Shown here one piece after another: positions 51,188-60,405 of a DNA stretch of 64,000 nucleotides; the stretch's first letter is position 1; each line of letters opens with the position of its first letter. The notes beneath the pieces are model-generated. The model had not been told where the DNA came from. It saw nothing but the letters and a program-made list of their open reading frames with translations, and searched no databases. The stretch is from Pseudomonas protegens CHA0 (GTDB taxonomy: Bacteria > Pseudomonadota > Gammaproteobacteria > Pseudomonadales > Pseudomonadaceae), in NCBI RefSeq assembly GCF_000397205.1, contig NC_021237.1, positions 6,579,001 through 6,643,000 on the forward strand, read 5' to 3'. The translations under genes were made by a program, and so were the position numbers.

Positions 51188-51216
51188 AAAAAGCCCGCAG
51201 CGACGGCGGGCTTTTT
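51188..51216. terminator. Bidirectional terminator
   Basis: AAAAAGCCCGC and GCGGGCTTTTT form a perfect 11-bp stem with a 7-nt loop. It separates the HAD gene from the convergent sutA. Confidence 0.93.
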
Positions 51217-51236
51217 CAGCAAGCAAGGTGCAAGGC

Positions 51237-51560
51237 TCAGATAGGCCGGCTGCCGTACTTGTTATCAGGCTTCTTGGGCGGATCGGCGACCACGTTGGCC
51301 TCGACTTCCTGCACTTTGCCGCCACGGGCCAGGAACTCTTCCATGGCACGCGCCAGTGCATCACGCTCCTTGTTCTTGGCTTCTACACTCGGCAGCTCGT
51401 CTACCGAGACGGCAGCCTTGGCCTTGCCTTTGGCGGTTGGAGCAGGAACATCACTGCCATCGTCTTCCGCCACATCGTCGGCAGCCGCTTCAAGACCTTC
51501 TTCGGTTTCGTCTTCGTCACCTACTTCGAGGTCGTCGTTTTCCAGATCATCGTCGCTCAT
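51237..51560 (-). CDS. sutA: RNA polymerase-binding regulator SutA
   Basis: A 107-residue acidic protein starting MSDDDLENDDLEVGDEDETE, with a helical middle (LPSVEAKNKERDALARAMEE) and the conserved tail VVADPPKKPDNKYGSRPI. In P. aeruginosa SutA binds RNA polymerase and raises ribosomal and maintenance gene expression during slow growth. Recognition is from the tail and the acidic N-terminus, which is expected to be disordered. Confidence 0.9.
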   Translation of the reverse strand: MSDDDLENDDLEVGDEDETEEGLEAAADDVAEDDGSDVPAPTAKGKAKAAVSVDELPSVEAKNKERDALARAMEEFLARGGKVQEVEANVVADPPKKPDNKYGSRPI

Positions 51561-51662
51561 GTTCTACCTCATGACTTGCGAAAAGCAGATTAGTTATAGC
51601 CCAGCTGTGCCGACTGTCGAAGGCCGCTGGAAAAAAATCAACGTCCACTGATACTCAGCGGC

Positions 51663-52088
51663 TTATGCCTTATCACCGTGCAAGGTGGCAAGGACTTTGC
51701 GAGCACCGCCATGATCGCGATGCTCGCCCAGATAAACGCCTTGCCAGATGCCCAACGCCAGACGCCCCGCCGCTACCGGCAAAGTCAGCTGACAGCCTAG
51801 CAAACTGGCCTTGAAGTGCGCCGGCAGGTCATCCGCGCCTTCGTCGTTATGTTCGTACCCGGCCATGCCTTGAGGCACCAGGGTGTTGAAGTAACGCTCG
51901 AAGTCACGCCGTACCGCCGGATCGGCGTTCTCGTTGATGGTCAACGAGGCCGAGGTATGTTGCAGCCACAGATGCAGCAGACCAACCCGACATGCCTTCA
52001 ACTCAGGCAGGCCGGCGAGCAACTCGTCCGTCACCAGATGAAAGCCCCGGGGCCTGGCCCGCAGGGTAATCAGGGTCTGTTGCCACAT
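51663..52088 (-). CDS. YjbQ family protein (UPF0047)
   Basis: A 141-residue protein with the family motifs [40 protein letters not shown] and [16 protein letters not shown]. Members show weak thiamine phosphate synthase activity; the true role is uncertain. The start [17 protein letters not shown] is at an ATG at 52088; a GTG four codons upstream is possible. Confidence 0.9.
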   Translation of the reverse strand: MWQQTLITLRARPRGFHLVTDELLAGLPELKACRVGLLHLWLQHTSASLTINENADPAVRRDFERYFNTLVPQGMAGYEHNDEGADDLPAHFKASLLGCQLTLPVAAGRLALGIWQGVYLGEHRDHGGARKVLATLHGDKA

Positions 52089-52255
52089 ACCGATCTCCAC
52101 GCTTCGGCGCGCATTCTAGCGCGCTCAGGGAAAAAACAAAGCGCCGAATAATCCTGCTTTAGTGTAAGCATTTGCCCTGCCGGAAATCGTCACGGCAAAC
52201 ACGCCAATGCTTGTCAGAAAATCCTTTCAGCCTTTCTCAATGACAAACATCAGGC

Positions 52256-52288
52256 AAAAAAATGCCCGGCCGGAGCCGGGCTTTTTTT
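52256..52288 (-). terminator. Terminator of glnK–amtB
   Basis: GCCCGGC TCCG GCCGGGC followed by ATTTTTTT on the minus strand, 9 nt after the amtB stop. T-runs on both sides could also make it bidirectional. Confidence 0.93.
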
Positions 52289-52297
52289 CTTGCGCGA

Positions 52298-53635
52298 TTA
52301 CAGGTTGTAACCACGCTCGTTGTGTTGTGCCAGATCGAGGCCGACCGCTTCTTCTTCCTCGCTCACCCGCAGCCCCATGACCGCGTCCAGAACCTTGAGG
52401 ATGATGAAGGTGACGATCGCGGTGTAAATCACCGTGAAACCCACGCCCTTGGCCTGGATCCAGACCTGAGCGGCCACATCGGTCACGGTGCCGAAGCCAC
52501 CCAGGGACGGAGCAGCGAACACACCGGTGAGGATCGCACCGAGAATGCCGCCGATGCCGTGCACGCCAAAGGCGTCCAGGGAATCGTCATATCCCAGCTT
52601 GCGCTTGAGGCTGGTGGCGCAGAAGAAGCACACCACACCGGCCGCCAGACCGATGATCAGGGCGCCCATCGGGCCAACGGTACCGGCAGCCGGAGTGATT
52701 GCCACCAGGCCTGCGACCACACCCGAAGCGATGCCCAGCGCGCTAGGCTTGCCGTGGGTGATCCACTCGGCAAACATCCAGCCCAGGGCGGCGGCAGCCG
52801 TCGCGATCTGCGTTACCAGCATGGCCATGCCGGCGGTGCCGTTGGCGGCAGCGGCGGAACCGGCGTTGAAGCCGAACCAGCCGATCCACAGCATGGCTGC
52901 GCCCATCAGGGTGTAACCCAGGTTGTGTGGCGCCATCGGCGTGGTCGGGAAACCCTTGCGCTTGCCCAGCACCAGGCAGGCCACCAGGCCCGCGATACCG
53001 GCGTTGATGTGCACTACGGTGCCGCCGGCAAAGTCCAGCACGCCCCAGTCGCCCAGCAGCGAGCCCGGACCGCTCCAGACCATATGGGCGATCGGCGCAT
53101 ACACCAGGGTGAACCACACGCCCATGAAGATCAGCATGGCGGAGAATTTCATCCGCTCGGCGAAGGCACCGACGATCAGCGCTGGAGTGATGATGGCGAA
53201 GGTCATCTGGAAGGTGACGAACACCGCTTCAGGGAACAGCGCAGCCGGGCCGGTCAGGCTGGCCGGGGTGATGCCCGCCAGGAAGGCCTTGGAGAAACCG
53301 CCCACAAAGGAATTGAGGTTGACCACGCCGGCTTCCATCCCGGTGGTGTCGAACGCCATGCTGTAGCCGTAGATGAACCACAGGACAGTGATCAGGCCGG
53401 TAATGGCGAAGCACTGCATCATTACCGAAAGAATGTTTTTCGACCGCACCATGCCGCCGTAGAACAGCGCAAGGCCAGGAATGGTCATGAACAGCACCAG
53501 GGCTGTGGAGGTCAGCATCCAGGCGGTATCGCCGGAGTTGAGGACTGGAGCCGCCGCTTCGTCTGCCGCCATGGCCAGGCCTGGCATTACGAGGGACAAA
53601 AGGGCTCCTAGCCCTGCGAATTTACGCAGAGTCAT
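52298..53635 (-). CDS. amtB: Ammonium transporter AmtB
   Basis: A 445-residue inner-membrane channel for ammonium with a cleavable signal peptide (LGALLSLVMPGLAMA) and eleven helices. The twin pore histidines are in GGTVVHINAG and FGVHGIGGILG, and the family motif DFAGGTVVHINAG is intact. It lies 33 nt after glnK in the same operon; GlnK plugs the channel when nitrogen is plentiful. Confidence 0.97.
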   Translation of the reverse strand: MTLRKFAGLGALLSLVMPGLAMAADEAAAPVLNSGDTAWMLTSTALVLFMTIPGLALFYGGMVRSKNILSVMMQCFAITGLITVLWFIYGYSMAFDTTGMEAGVVNLNSFVGGFSKAFLAGITPASLTGPAALFPEAVFVTFQMTFAIITPALIVGAFAERMKFSAMLIFMGVWFTLVYAPIAHMVWSGPGSLLGDWGVLDFAGGTVVHINAGIAGLVACLVLGKRKGFPTTPMAPHNLGYTLMGAAMLWIGWFGFNAGSAAAANGTAGMAMLVTQIATAAAALGWMFAEWITHGKPSALGIASGVVAGLVAITPAAGTVGPMGALIIGLAAGVVCFFCATSLKRKLGYDDSLDAFGVHGIGGILGAILTGVFAAPSLGGFGTVTDVAAQVWIQAKGVGFTVIYTAIVTFIILKVLDAVMGLRVSEEEEAVGLDLAQHNERGYNL

Positions 53636-53668
53636 ATTGTTTTCTCCTGGGGCGTTGGGTTTGGCGGC

Positions 53669-54423
<755 letters not shown>

Positions 54424-54684
54424 ATGCTCGCGCCCAAAGACCTTCTCGACGCCCTGAGCGGCCACGCCTCGCGGTTGCTCAGCGGTGAAACACCCCTGCC
54501 CCGCAATGAAATCGAAAGCCAGCTCAAGGCCCTGCTACAAAGCGGCTTCAGCAAGCTGGACCTGGTCAGCCGGGAAGAATTCGACAGCCAGATGGTGGTC
54601 CTGGCCCGCACTCGCGCGCGCCTGGAAAGCCTCGAAGCCAAGGTGGCGGAGCTGGAAGCCCGGCTGAACCCGGTAGCGCAGTGA
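54424..54684 (+). CDS. ubiK: Ubiquinone biosynthesis accessory factor UbiK
   Basis: An 86-residue coiled-coil protein of the BMFP/UbiK family, which helps the soluble Ubi complex together with UbiJ. It has MLAPKDLLDALSGHASRLLS, the NEIESQLKALLQSGFSKLDL helix and a C-terminal coiled coil (ARTRARLESLEAKVAELEAR). The ATG at 54424 is chosen over an upstream ATG at 54280 because family members start here. Confidence 0.93.
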   Translation: MLAPKDLLDALSGHASRLLSGETPLPRNEIESQLKALLQSGFSKLDLVSREEFDSQMVVLARTRARLESLEAKVAELEARLNPVAQ

Positions 54685-54696
54685 TCTGAATCCGGG

Positions 54697-54756
54697 TTCG
54701 CCGGCAGGCCGGCTCCTACAGACCTGTCCTGTAGGAACTGGCTTGCCGGCGAAGGC
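54697..54756. repeat. REP-type inverted repeat
   Basis: TCGCCGGCAGGCCGGCTCCT on one side and GTAGGAACTGGCTTGCCGGC on the other form a divergent pair of the same REP family as at 8629 and 17421. It lies between ubiK and comM. Confidence 0.82.
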
Positions 54757-54870
54757 TCGTGCACCGACGACATATCCTGTGCCCATTCGGGCGCTCCTCT
54801 GGCCAGCCCCCTCATCTATCCTTGCAGCACCGCAGGACGCGGTTCCCGCTGTCGCAAGGAAGCTCTCCCC

Positions 54871-56364
54871 ATGTCCCTGGCAATCATCCACAGCCGTGCC
54901 CAGGTCGGCGTCCAGGCTCCGGCTGTCAGTGTTGAAGTGCACCTGGCCAACGGCTTGCCGAGCCTGACCCTGGTGGGCCTGCCGGAAGCCGCGGTCAAGG
55001 AAAGCAAGGACCGGGTGCGCAGTGCAATCCTCAATGCCGGGTTCAACTTTCCGGCCCGGCGCATCACCCTCAACCTGGCGCCGGCGGACCTGCCCAAGGA
55101 CGGCGGGCGCTTCGATCTGGCCATCGCCCTGGGCATCCTTGCCGCCAGCGTGCAGGTGCCGGCCCTGGCCCTGGACAACATCGAATGCCTGGGGGAGCTG
55201 GCACTCTCCGGCGCGGTGCGCCCGGTACGCGGCGTACTGCCCGCCGCACTGGCGGCACGCGACGCCGGGCATACCCTGCTGGTGCCCCGGGCCAATGCCG
55301 AAGAAGCCTGCCTGGCCAGCGGCCTAAAGGTGATCGCGGTGGATCATCTGCTGGAGGCCGTTGCCCATTTCAACGGCCACGCGCCGATTGCGCCCTATGT
55401 CAGCGACGGCCTGGTGCAGAGCCACTTCCCCTACCCCGATCTCAGCGAAGTGCAAGGCCAGCTCGCCGCCAAGCGCGCCCTGCTGATCGCCGCGGCGGGC
55501 GCCCACAACCTGTTGTTCAGCGGCCCGCCAGGCACCGGCAAGACCCTGTTGGCCAGCCGCTTGCCCGGCCTGCTGCCACCGCTGCAGGAAGATGAAGCCC
55601 TGGAAGTCGCGGCGATCCAGTCGGTGGCCAGCCACAAGCCCCTGCGCTACTGGCCACAGCGGCCGTTTCGCCAGCCCCACCATTCGGCTTCGGGTGCGGC
55701 ACTGGTCGGAGGCGGCTCGAAACCCCAGCCTGGGGAAATCACCCTGGCCCATCACGGCGTGCTGTTTCTCGATGAACTGCCGGAGTTCGACCGCAAGGTC
55801 CTGGAAGTGCTGCGCGAGCCCATGGAGTCCGGGCAGATCGTCATTGCCCGAGCCCGGGACCGGGTGCAGTTCCCGGCACGCTTCCAATTGGTGGCAGCGA
55901 TGAACCCCTGCCCCTGTGGATATCTTGGCGAGCCCAGCGGACGCTGCCGTTGCACACCGGAGCAGATCCAGCGCTATCGCAACAAGTTATCCGGGCCGCT
56001 GCTGGATCGCATCGACCTGCACCTGACCGTGGCCCGCGAAGCCACCGCCCTCAACCCCGAGCCGCAACCGGGCAATGACAGCGCCGCAGCCGCCACCAGG
56101 GTCGCCGGGGCCCGCGAGCTGCAACGCGAGCGCCAGGGCTGCGCCAACGCCTTTCTCGACCTGCCCGGCCTGCGTCGCCACTGCAAATTATCCACAACCG
56201 ACGAGCGCTGGCTGGAAGCGGCCTGCGAACGCCTGGGCCTGTCGTTGCGGGCCGCTCACCGTTTGCTCAAGGTGGCGCGTACCCTGGCGGACCTGGAACA
56301 GGCCGCGCGAATCAGCCGCGAGCACCTGGCCGAAGCCCTGCATTACCGGCCCAGCGCCGATTGA
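54871..56364 (+). CDS. comM: Mg-chelatase-like AAA+ protein ComM (YifB)
   Basis: A 497-residue protein with an N-terminal Lon-like domain (SLAIIHSRAQVGVQAPAVSV), a AAA+ core with Walker A SGPPGTGKT (about 217–225) and Walker B GVLFLDELPEF, and a zinc-like CPCGYLGEPSGRCRC insert. ComM is a hexameric helicase that helps branch migration during natural transformation; it is also widespread in species not known to be competent. Confidence 0.95.
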   Translation: MSLAIIHSRAQVGVQAPAVSVEVHLANGLPSLTLVGLPEAAVKESKDRVRSAILNAGFNFPARRITLNLAPADLPKDGGRFDLAIALGILAASVQVPALALDNIECLGELALSGAVRPVRGVLPAALAARDAGHTLLVPRANAEEACLASGLKVIAVDHLLEAVAHFNGHAPIAPYVSDGLVQSHFPYPDLSEVQGQLAAKRALLIAAAGAHNLLFSGPPGTGKTLLASRLPGLLPPLQEDEALEVAAIQSVASHKPLRYWPQRPFRQPHHSASGAALVGGGSKPQPGEITLAHHGVLFLDELPEFDRKVLEVLREPMESGQIVIARARDRVQFPARFQLVAAMNPCPCGYLGEPSGRCRCTPEQIQRYRNKLSGPLLDRIDLHLTVAREATALNPEPQPGNDSAAAATRVAGARELQRERQGCANAFLDLPGLRRHCKLSTTDERWLEAACERLGLSLRAAHRLLKVARTLADLEQAARISREHLAEALHYRPSAD

Positions 56365-56368
56365 AGGT

Positions 56369-57583
56369 TCATTCCCGGGACAGGTCTACCAAGGGTGTTG
56401 GCCGCACTTCGGTCTGACGCCCATCCTGGATCTGGCTGACACGGCTCAGGGCTTTATCCACCGCGGCTTTATCGGCCAACAGGCTGTAGCGAATCTGGAA
56501 TTGCCGCTGCTCCTTGGCGCCAATGCTCGGCACTAGATGCAACGGGCGCTGGTAACGGCGGTTGTAGGAAAAGCTGGTGCCCGGTTCCAAACCCGTCACA
56601 TAACCCTGGCCCTGGGTGTCGGTGTTTTTCCACAGGGAAAACACCGGCAGTTGTCGAGTGTTGAAGCCCAGGGAAACACCCAGGCTCCCGGCCTTGTTAT
56701 GCAACACCGCCAGGGTCTCGCCCTGAGCGTCGGCGTAGGGCACGAGGTTGTACACGGTTTCGTCGTAGTCGCGGGTCGGGCCGCGATAGGTCTGCCAGTC
56801 CGCCAGGTCGGCCCGGGCCTTGTCATTGAACGGCGAAACCTGCTTCACCGGCGCGGCGAACTTCGCCCCCTGCTCCAGGAACGGCGTACTGAAGTTACTG
56901 TGGTAGAGCGCCTGGTATTCCTTGGGGTAGTCGCCGTTGTTGGTCAGGGTGTCGTTGAGCGCAAACCGGGTGCTGCCGGGTTCGGTCACCAGTTCGGTGG
57001 CGACGCTGAAATCCACTTTCTTGAACGCCTGCTCCTTGAGCTCGCCCCGCAGGTGAATGGCATACGGCGGTTGCTCGTCGATATGCAGCGTGACCTTGCT
57101 CGCCGGGATGTTGGCCGCGCGGCCGTGCAGGGTCAGCAGCTCGCCATTATCCAGGCCCGGGTGCCCGACCCACTCATAGCCACAGCGGGCCACCAGTTCG
57201 TTGAAGCCCTCCAGCCAGCCCAGGCCGCCGCGGCCGTTAAGCTCGATGAAGGCCGGGTTGACCACCTCCTTGACCGGCGAATCCCAGCCCAGGCGCACAT
57301 CGCCCATCGAGGCCTGCAGCACATTCATGCCCCGGGTCGGCACCACCGAGAGCTGCATCACGCCGTTGTCGATGTCGACGATGCTCACCCCCTCCTGGCG
57401 TCCGCCATGCAGGGTGCGCAGGGTCACGGAAAACGGCCGCTCGGTCTTGACCCCCAACTGTTCACTGGTCAGGTGCAGGTTGCGGAGAGCCTTGTCGGTA
57501 TCGAGCAATACATAGTCCCAGGCCATGGCGTGGGAGGTGGCGGCCAGCGCGCCAAGGGTGACCAGCAGTTTCAGCGGAGTCAT
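56369..57583 (-). CDS. Exported DUF4432 / aldose-1-epimerase-like protein
   Basis: A 404-residue protein with a signal peptide (MTPLKLLVTLGALAATSHAM) and a galactose-mutarotase-like beta-sandwich domain of the DUF4432 family (VVPTRGMNVLQASMGDVRLG, GWLEGFNELVARCGYEWVGH). It may act on sugars in the periplasm; the substrate is unknown. The upstream frame to 57658 is non-homologous. It is convergent with comM, 4 bp apart. Confidence 0.82.
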   Translation of the reverse strand: MTPLKLLVTLGALAATSHAMAWDYVLLDTDKALRNLHLTSEQLGVKTERPFSVTLRTLHGGRQEGVSIVDIDNGVMQLSVVPTRGMNVLQASMGDVRLGWDSPVKEVVNPAFIELNGRGGLGWLEGFNELVARCGYEWVGHPGLDNGELLTLHGRAANIPASKVTLHIDEQPPYAIHLRGELKEQAFKKVDFSVATELVTEPGSTRFALNDTLTNNGDYPKEYQALYHSNFSTPFLEQGAKFAAPVKQVSPFNDKARADLADWQTYRGPTRDYDETVYNLVPYADAQGETLAVLHNKAGSLGVSLGFNTRQLPVFSLWKNTDTQGQGYVTGLEPGTSFSYNRRYQRPLHLVPSIGAKEQRQFQIRYSLLADKAAVDKALSRVSQIQDGRQTEVRPTPLVDLSRE

Positions 57584-57695
57584 GCAGGAGTGCCTTTTTT
57601 GGAGTTGTACGGTTTTTATAGCCTTGAAGAATCGTTTCAGCAAGGCAAAAAACCCCAATTAGCCGGACAAACTCCACTCCACTGGCCGTTTCCTG

Positions 57696-58274
57696 TCAGC
57701 CCTCGAATCCCAGCAGCAGGCCAGCCACTTCCATGACTTCCTGCAACGCCGCCTGGGCAGCTTCGGGGGAGGCCCGTAGCAACAGGTCATCGGCGTAACC
57801 CATGGTCTGGGCGAACAGTTGCCTTGCCGCGCGCTCGGGGCTGGCGCAGCGGAACACCCCCGTGCGGACCCCATCGGCAATGATCGCCGCCAGCATGTCC
57901 CGCCACTGGCCGTTGATCCTCAGGTAGGCCTGCGCCAGCTCGGCGTCATGCATGGCTTCGTCCCAGGCATCGAGCCACAGCGCCCAGCCGGCTTCGGCGG
58001 AATCGGGCAGGCAGTCACGGAGAAACCCCAGCAAGGCGTCCATGGGCGCGGCACCGCGCAGGGGCTGGCCCACCGCCTCCAGCTGGTCATCGGCAAACCG
58101 CACGAAGGCTTCGCGGCGCAGCCCCTTCCAGTCACTGAAGTAGTGATAGACGTGGCTGCGAGACAGCCCCGCATGCTCGGCCAGGTCACGGGTGGAAACC
58201 TCGGCGAAACCCTTGCTGCGGAATAATTCCAGGGCCGCCTGGATGATCTGGTCTTTACGGTCGTTACGCGACAT
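57696..58274 (-). CDS. TetR-family transcriptional regulator
   Basis: A 192-residue repressor-like protein: N-terminal helix-turn-helix (KDQIIQAALELFRSKGFAEV, STRDLAEHAGLSRSHVYHYF) and a helical ligand-binding domain. It is divergent from the ABC membrane-domain gene. Two inverted repeats in the intergenic region are the probable operators for both genes. The ligand is unknown. Confidence 0.92.
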   Translation of the reverse strand: MSRNDRKDQIIQAALELFRSKGFAEVSTRDLAEHAGLSRSHVYHYFSDWKGLRREAFVRFADDQLEAVGQPLRGAAPMDALLGFLRDCLPDSAEAGWALWLDAWDEAMHDAELAQAYLRINGQWRDMLAAIIADGVRTGVFRCASPERAARQLFAQTMGYADDLLLRASPEAAQAALQEVMEVAGLLLGFEG

Positions 58275-58318
58275 GTGCAATCAGGCCTCTTGGCGCCAGG
58301 ATGGACGGCGCTTGCATT

Positions 58319-58334
58319 TTGAGCGTTCGCTCAA
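58319..58334. promoter_or_regulatory. Operator-like palindrome 1 (TTGAGCGTTCGCTCAA)
   Basis: A 16-bp inverted repeat, TTGAGCG-TT-CGCTCAA, 44 bp upstream of the tetR-family start. It shares the half-site TTGAGC with palindrome 2, whose centre is 22 bp (two helical turns) away. Confidence 0.7.
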
Positions 58335-58340
58335 AGATAA

Positions 58341-58356
58341 TTGAGCAGTCGCTCAA
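58341..58356. promoter_or_regulatory. Operator-like palindrome 2 (TTGAGCAGTCGCTCAA)
   Basis: A second TTGAGC-N4-GCTCAA inverted repeat, 6 bp from the first and 31 bp before the ABC-domain gene start. Two copies on one DNA face fit cooperative binding by two TetR dimers, with control of both divergent genes. Confidence 0.7.
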
Positions 58357-58387
58357 TATTAACCGTTATCACTCTTGTGGTGCACTT

Positions 58388-59314
58388 ATGTCCGCCGTCA
58401 CCCCACTCATCGTCGTGAATCCAACCCAGAAAATCGGCCAGCAGACCGCCAGCCAGACCCTCAAGGCCATTGCCCGGGCCTATCCGGGCAAGCTGTTCGT
58501 CACCTTGTCCCTGGTGGCCCTGGAGAACGCCCTGCTGCTGGCCTACCCGCTGTTCGCCGGCTTCGCCGTGGATTCGATCCTGCGGGGCGACGCTGCCCAT
58601 GCGCTGATCTATGCCCTGGTGGTGCTGGGCTTCTGGGTAGTGGGCGCGGCGCGGCGTGCGGTGGACACCCGTACCTTCACCCGCATCTACGCGGACCTGG
58701 CGGTGCCGGTGATTCTCAACCAGCGCCTGCAACAGCAGGACACCTCCACCGCCGCGGCGCGGGTGGTGCTGGCCCGGGAGTTCGTCGACTTCTTCGAAAA
58801 GCACGTGCCGACCATCGCCACGGCCCTGGTGTCGATCGTCGGGGCGGCAGTGATGCTGCTGGTGATCGAACCCTGGATCGGCCTCGCCTGCCTCACGGCG
58901 CTGTTGCTGTGCATGACCCTGCTGCCACGTTTTGCCCGGCGCAACCAGCAACTGCACGAACGCCTGAATAACCGGCTGGAAAAGGAAATCGGCCTGGTGG
59001 CCAGGGTCGGCGCGGTCTCGCTGCAGCGTCACTATCGCCTGCTGTCGCGGCTGCGCATCGGGCTCTCGGATCGGGAAGCCGCGGCCTATCTGTTCCTTGG
59101 CGCTGTGGCAGCGGTGCTGTTCGTCATTGCCATCAGCCAGTTGGCGCTGTCGCCCGAGATCAAGGCCGGCCATGTGTATGCGGTGATGACCTACCTGTGG
59201 ACCTTTGTCAGCAGCGTCGATGAAGCACCGACCATGGTCGATCAGCTGGCGCGCCTGCGGGACATCGGCAAGCGCGTGGACCCGGGGCTCGGTGAACCGA
59301 CCGAACCCCGGTGA
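58388..59314 (+). CDS. ABC-transporter-type six-helix membrane domain without ATPase
   Basis: A 308-residue protein with the fold of an ABC exporter membrane domain: about six helices (LFVTLSLVALENALLLAYPL, ALIYALVVLGFWVVGAARRA, ALVSIVGAAVMLLVIEPWIG and a C-terminal pair) and the loop ARRAVDTRTFTRIYADLAVP. No Walker A, signature or Walker B motif follows and the gene ends soon after the last helix. No ATPase gene lies next to it. The ATG at 58388 is chosen downstream of the operators. It may pair with an ATPase elsewhere or act alone. Confidence 0.82.
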   Translation: MSAVTPLIVVNPTQKIGQQTASQTLKAIARAYPGKLFVTLSLVALENALLLAYPLFAGFAVDSILRGDAAHALIYALVVLGFWVVGAARRAVDTRTFTRIYADLAVPVILNQRLQQQDTSTAAARVVLAREFVDFFEKHVPTIATALVSIVGAAVMLLVIEPWIGLACLTALLLCMTLLPRFARRNQQLHERLNNRLEKEIGLVARVGAVSLQRHYRLLSRLRIGLSDREAAAYLFLGAVAAVLFVIAISQLALSPEIKAGHVYAVMTYLWTFVSSVDEAPTMVDQLARLRDIGKRVDPGLGEPTEPR

Positions 59315-59317
59315 AGC

Positions 59318-60286
59318 TCAGAACGGCCGGATGCGATAGCCGCCGGCGTTCTGCTCGGCGAACTTGTAGTAGGCCGAGAGGTTGACCTTCTCGCTGATGT
59401 GCTGGGCGAACGACACCCCGTCATCGCCCCAGACCCGGCCCACATGGCTGTAGGCAAAGGCCTGGGCCGCCCACTTCTTGTCGCCCTTGGACATGTTGTT
59501 CATGGCCACGTAGCCGGACGACTGGCCGGACATGCCACTGACCTTGCCACTGACATCGTTCTGGCCATTGGTCACCGGCGAGATGAACACCTTGGCGCTG
59601 GAAGTCCGGGCCTCGGCGTACTGCGAGAGCTTCTGGTTTTCCGAGTGGTTGAGCACCAGCAGGACCTTGCCCTGAAGCTGGCTGGCGGTGGGCCAGGACT
59701 TGCCCTTGAGGTTGCCCTGCAAGGCGCCCGCGCTGCTGCCGATGTGCGTGGCCAGGTCCTGGGGGGTATAGAGCTTGCCCTGGAAGACCCGGGTCACCAG
59801 CTCATCGAAATCCTTGGGCGTGCGCCCCGAGCTTTCCTTCGACCAGCCCTGCTTCTTGTCGAGGATCACCGTAATGGGAAAGTGCCCGGGGTGGTTGTCG
59901 CTCCAGTTCTTCACGTCGTTGAGGCAGGCTTCGAGATCGTTCTTGCCGGTGCCATCGCCCGTGCAATTGTTGTCGTTGCCGGACTGGAACAGGGTGCCGG
60001 GGTTGTGCCGCACGAACCAGTGCCGGGGCGAGCCGCCGGTCACCGCATCGCGCTGGTCCCAGAAGTCCAGTTCCAGGGTGCGCACACTGTCGAGCACGCT
60101 GCTAAAGGTGCTTGCGTACTGCTTCTCGTAGCAGTTGTGACAGGCCACCTGGGCGATGCCGTTGAACGGGGTATTCCAGGTAGCCGGGGCGATGAACGCC
60201 GGGCTTTCCTGGCTGAACGCCGCCGGGCTGAGCAGGAGTGCCGACAGCGCCAGGGCGCGGGGGACGAAACGGGAAAGATGAGTCAT
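59318..60286 (-). CDS. Exported phosphatidylinositol-specific phospholipase C-like protein
   Basis: A 322-residue secreted protein with signal peptide (RALALSALLLSPAAFSQ) and a PI-PLC-type barrel. The first catalytic-site segment reads ACHNCYEKQYAS (His50, Cys52, Tyr53), where many family members have H-N-S-Y. It also has TLELDFWDQRDA, RHWFVRHNPGTLF and FPITVILDKKQGW. A good AGGAG precedes the ATG at 60286. It is convergent with the ABC-domain gene. Activity on inositol lipids is likely but not certain. Confidence 0.83.
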   Translation of the reverse strand: MTHLSRFVPRALALSALLLSPAAFSQESPAFIAPATWNTPFNGIAQVACHNCYEKQYASTFSSVLDSVRTLELDFWDQRDAVTGGSPRHWFVRHNPGTLFQSGNDNNCTGDGTGKNDLEACLNDVKNWSDNHPGHFPITVILDKKQGWSKESSGRTPKDFDELVTRVFQGKLYTPQDLATHIGSSAGALQGNLKGKSWPTASQLQGKVLLVLNHSENQKLSQYAEARTSSAKVFISPVTNGQNDVSGKVSGMSGQSSGYVAMNNMSKGDKKWAAQAFAYSHVGRVWGDDGVSFAQHISEKVNLSAYYKFAEQNAGGYRIRPF

Positions 60287-60405
60287 GCCAGCTCCTGCTG
60301 AAAGGGAGGTCCTTGGGGCAAACCACTGCTCATCTGTTTTAGTCGAATCAGGCCTCATTGCAACTTTCGCCCCCCAACCCGGATTGAGGGGCGAGGCGGC
60401 AGCCG

